From: Guillardia theta CCMP2712
Taxonomy: Eukaryota; Cryptophyceae; Pyrenomonadales; Geminigeraceae
DNA length: 64,000 nucleotides
Direction: 5' to 3'
Assembly: GCF_000315625.1 (NCBI RefSeq)
Contig: NW_005434668.1
Coordinates: forward strand, 623,523-687,522
The notes under the pieces were generated by a model. It did not search any database, was not told the origin of the DNA, and saw nothing but the letters and a program-made list of their open reading frames with translations. A program made the position numbers and the translations under genes. Of the stretch, positions 63,665-64,000 are shown piece by piece; positions within the stretch are counted from its first letter, which is position 1, and the number at the start of each line of letters is the position of its first letter.

Positions 63665-64000
63665 CTACAACATATTTACAAGTCAGACAAACTTCCTTTC
63701 TCTAGGGCCAGGCCCAATCGTTCTCTCGCCTTCTCCTTCTCATCCATTTGTCCTCATTCCTCTCTCCTTCATCCACCCCCTCCTTCCTTTCTGCGCTCCC
63801 GTTGGCTTCTCGCTTGTTCCTTCCTCTATAGTTGGCTCCAGCTTCTATCTTTCTCTCTCTTGTTCTTTCCATTCTTCTCCTTCCTCTTCCTGTCACTCCT
63901 TCTGTTCTGTTCTGTTCTGTTCTGTTCTCTTCTCTTCTCTTCTCTTCACTTTTCTCCCTAGCTGTGCTCTTATCTGTCCATGTGACTCATCACCCTCATA
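63665..64000. other. Upstream of DDI1: pyrimidine-rich with (TTCTG)n/(TTCTC)n
   Basis: C/T-rich sequence on the plus strand (purine-rich on the DDI1 sense strand). A run of TTCTG then TTCTC pentamers lies at about 63896-63948. It is the likely promoter and 5' UTR of DDI1; no gene is supported. Confidence 0.5.

Overview
This is a eukaryotic nuclear window. It has many multi-exon genes with very short GT-AG introns (mostly about 40-65 bp), RS-rich and low-complexity proteins, micro- and minisatellites, and a 100-base assembly gap of Ns at 10367-10466. The gene set includes CFAP70-like and TXNDC15-like ciliary proteins, a SWEET sugar transporter, tubulin cofactor C, a Rab escort protein and DDI1. 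Together with gene-dense GC-balanced DNA, this fits a flagellated protist, possibly a cryptophyte alga such as Guillardia. The species guess rests on general character only, not on a search.

Layout. 0-11.6 kb: the 5' part of a mitochondrial-carrier-like gene (-), a small RRM gene (+), a small membrane protein (+), a putative secreted or anchored coiled-coil gene (-), a PDZ gene (+) and an ankyrin gene (-), separated by two GC-rich islands, TACCCC/GGGGTA-rich tracts and the gap. 11.7-25 kb: a membrane-anchored collagen/VWD protein (+), a large helical protein with a UIM-like tail (-), a coiled-coil gene (+), a type II membrane coiled-coil protein (-), TXNDC15-like (+) and CFAP70-like (-). 25-46 kb: tRNA-Gly(UCC) (-), a COPI-associated-domain membrane protein (+), an FHA/RS protein (-), a very long WD40-HEAT gene (+), SWEET (-), an APH-fold kinase-like gene (+), a ten-repeat filamin-like gene with one frameshift (+) and an SLC18-like MFS transporter (-). 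46.5-51 kb: a nest of mobile-element debris with reverse-transcriptase fragments, a duplicated gag-like block and about ten copies of a dispersed repeat, flanked by GC-rich islands. 51-63.7 kb: Rab escort protein (+) overlapping tubulin cofactor C (-), an RluA-type pseudouridine synthase (-) divergent from a predicted fusion of a CCA/poly(A)-polymerase nucleotidyltransferase with an ERI1-type exonuclease (+), a small hypothetical gene (+) and DDI1 with two ubiquitin-like domains (-).

I derived exon models by hand for the ankyrin, collagen/VWD, SWEET, MFS, REP, TBCC, RluA, nucleotidyltransferase-ERI1 and DDI1 genes. In each, every junction keeps the reading frame and the total length is a multiple of three (the 3' end of the fusion gene is unresolved). 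The best candidates for something new are the nucleotidyltransferase-exonuclease fusion, whose first metal-binding Asp is replaced by Glu; the dispersed repeat family in the mobile nest; the recurrent TACCCC tracts at gene 5' flanks; and the GC-rich islands sharing a GTGACGGT-type word.
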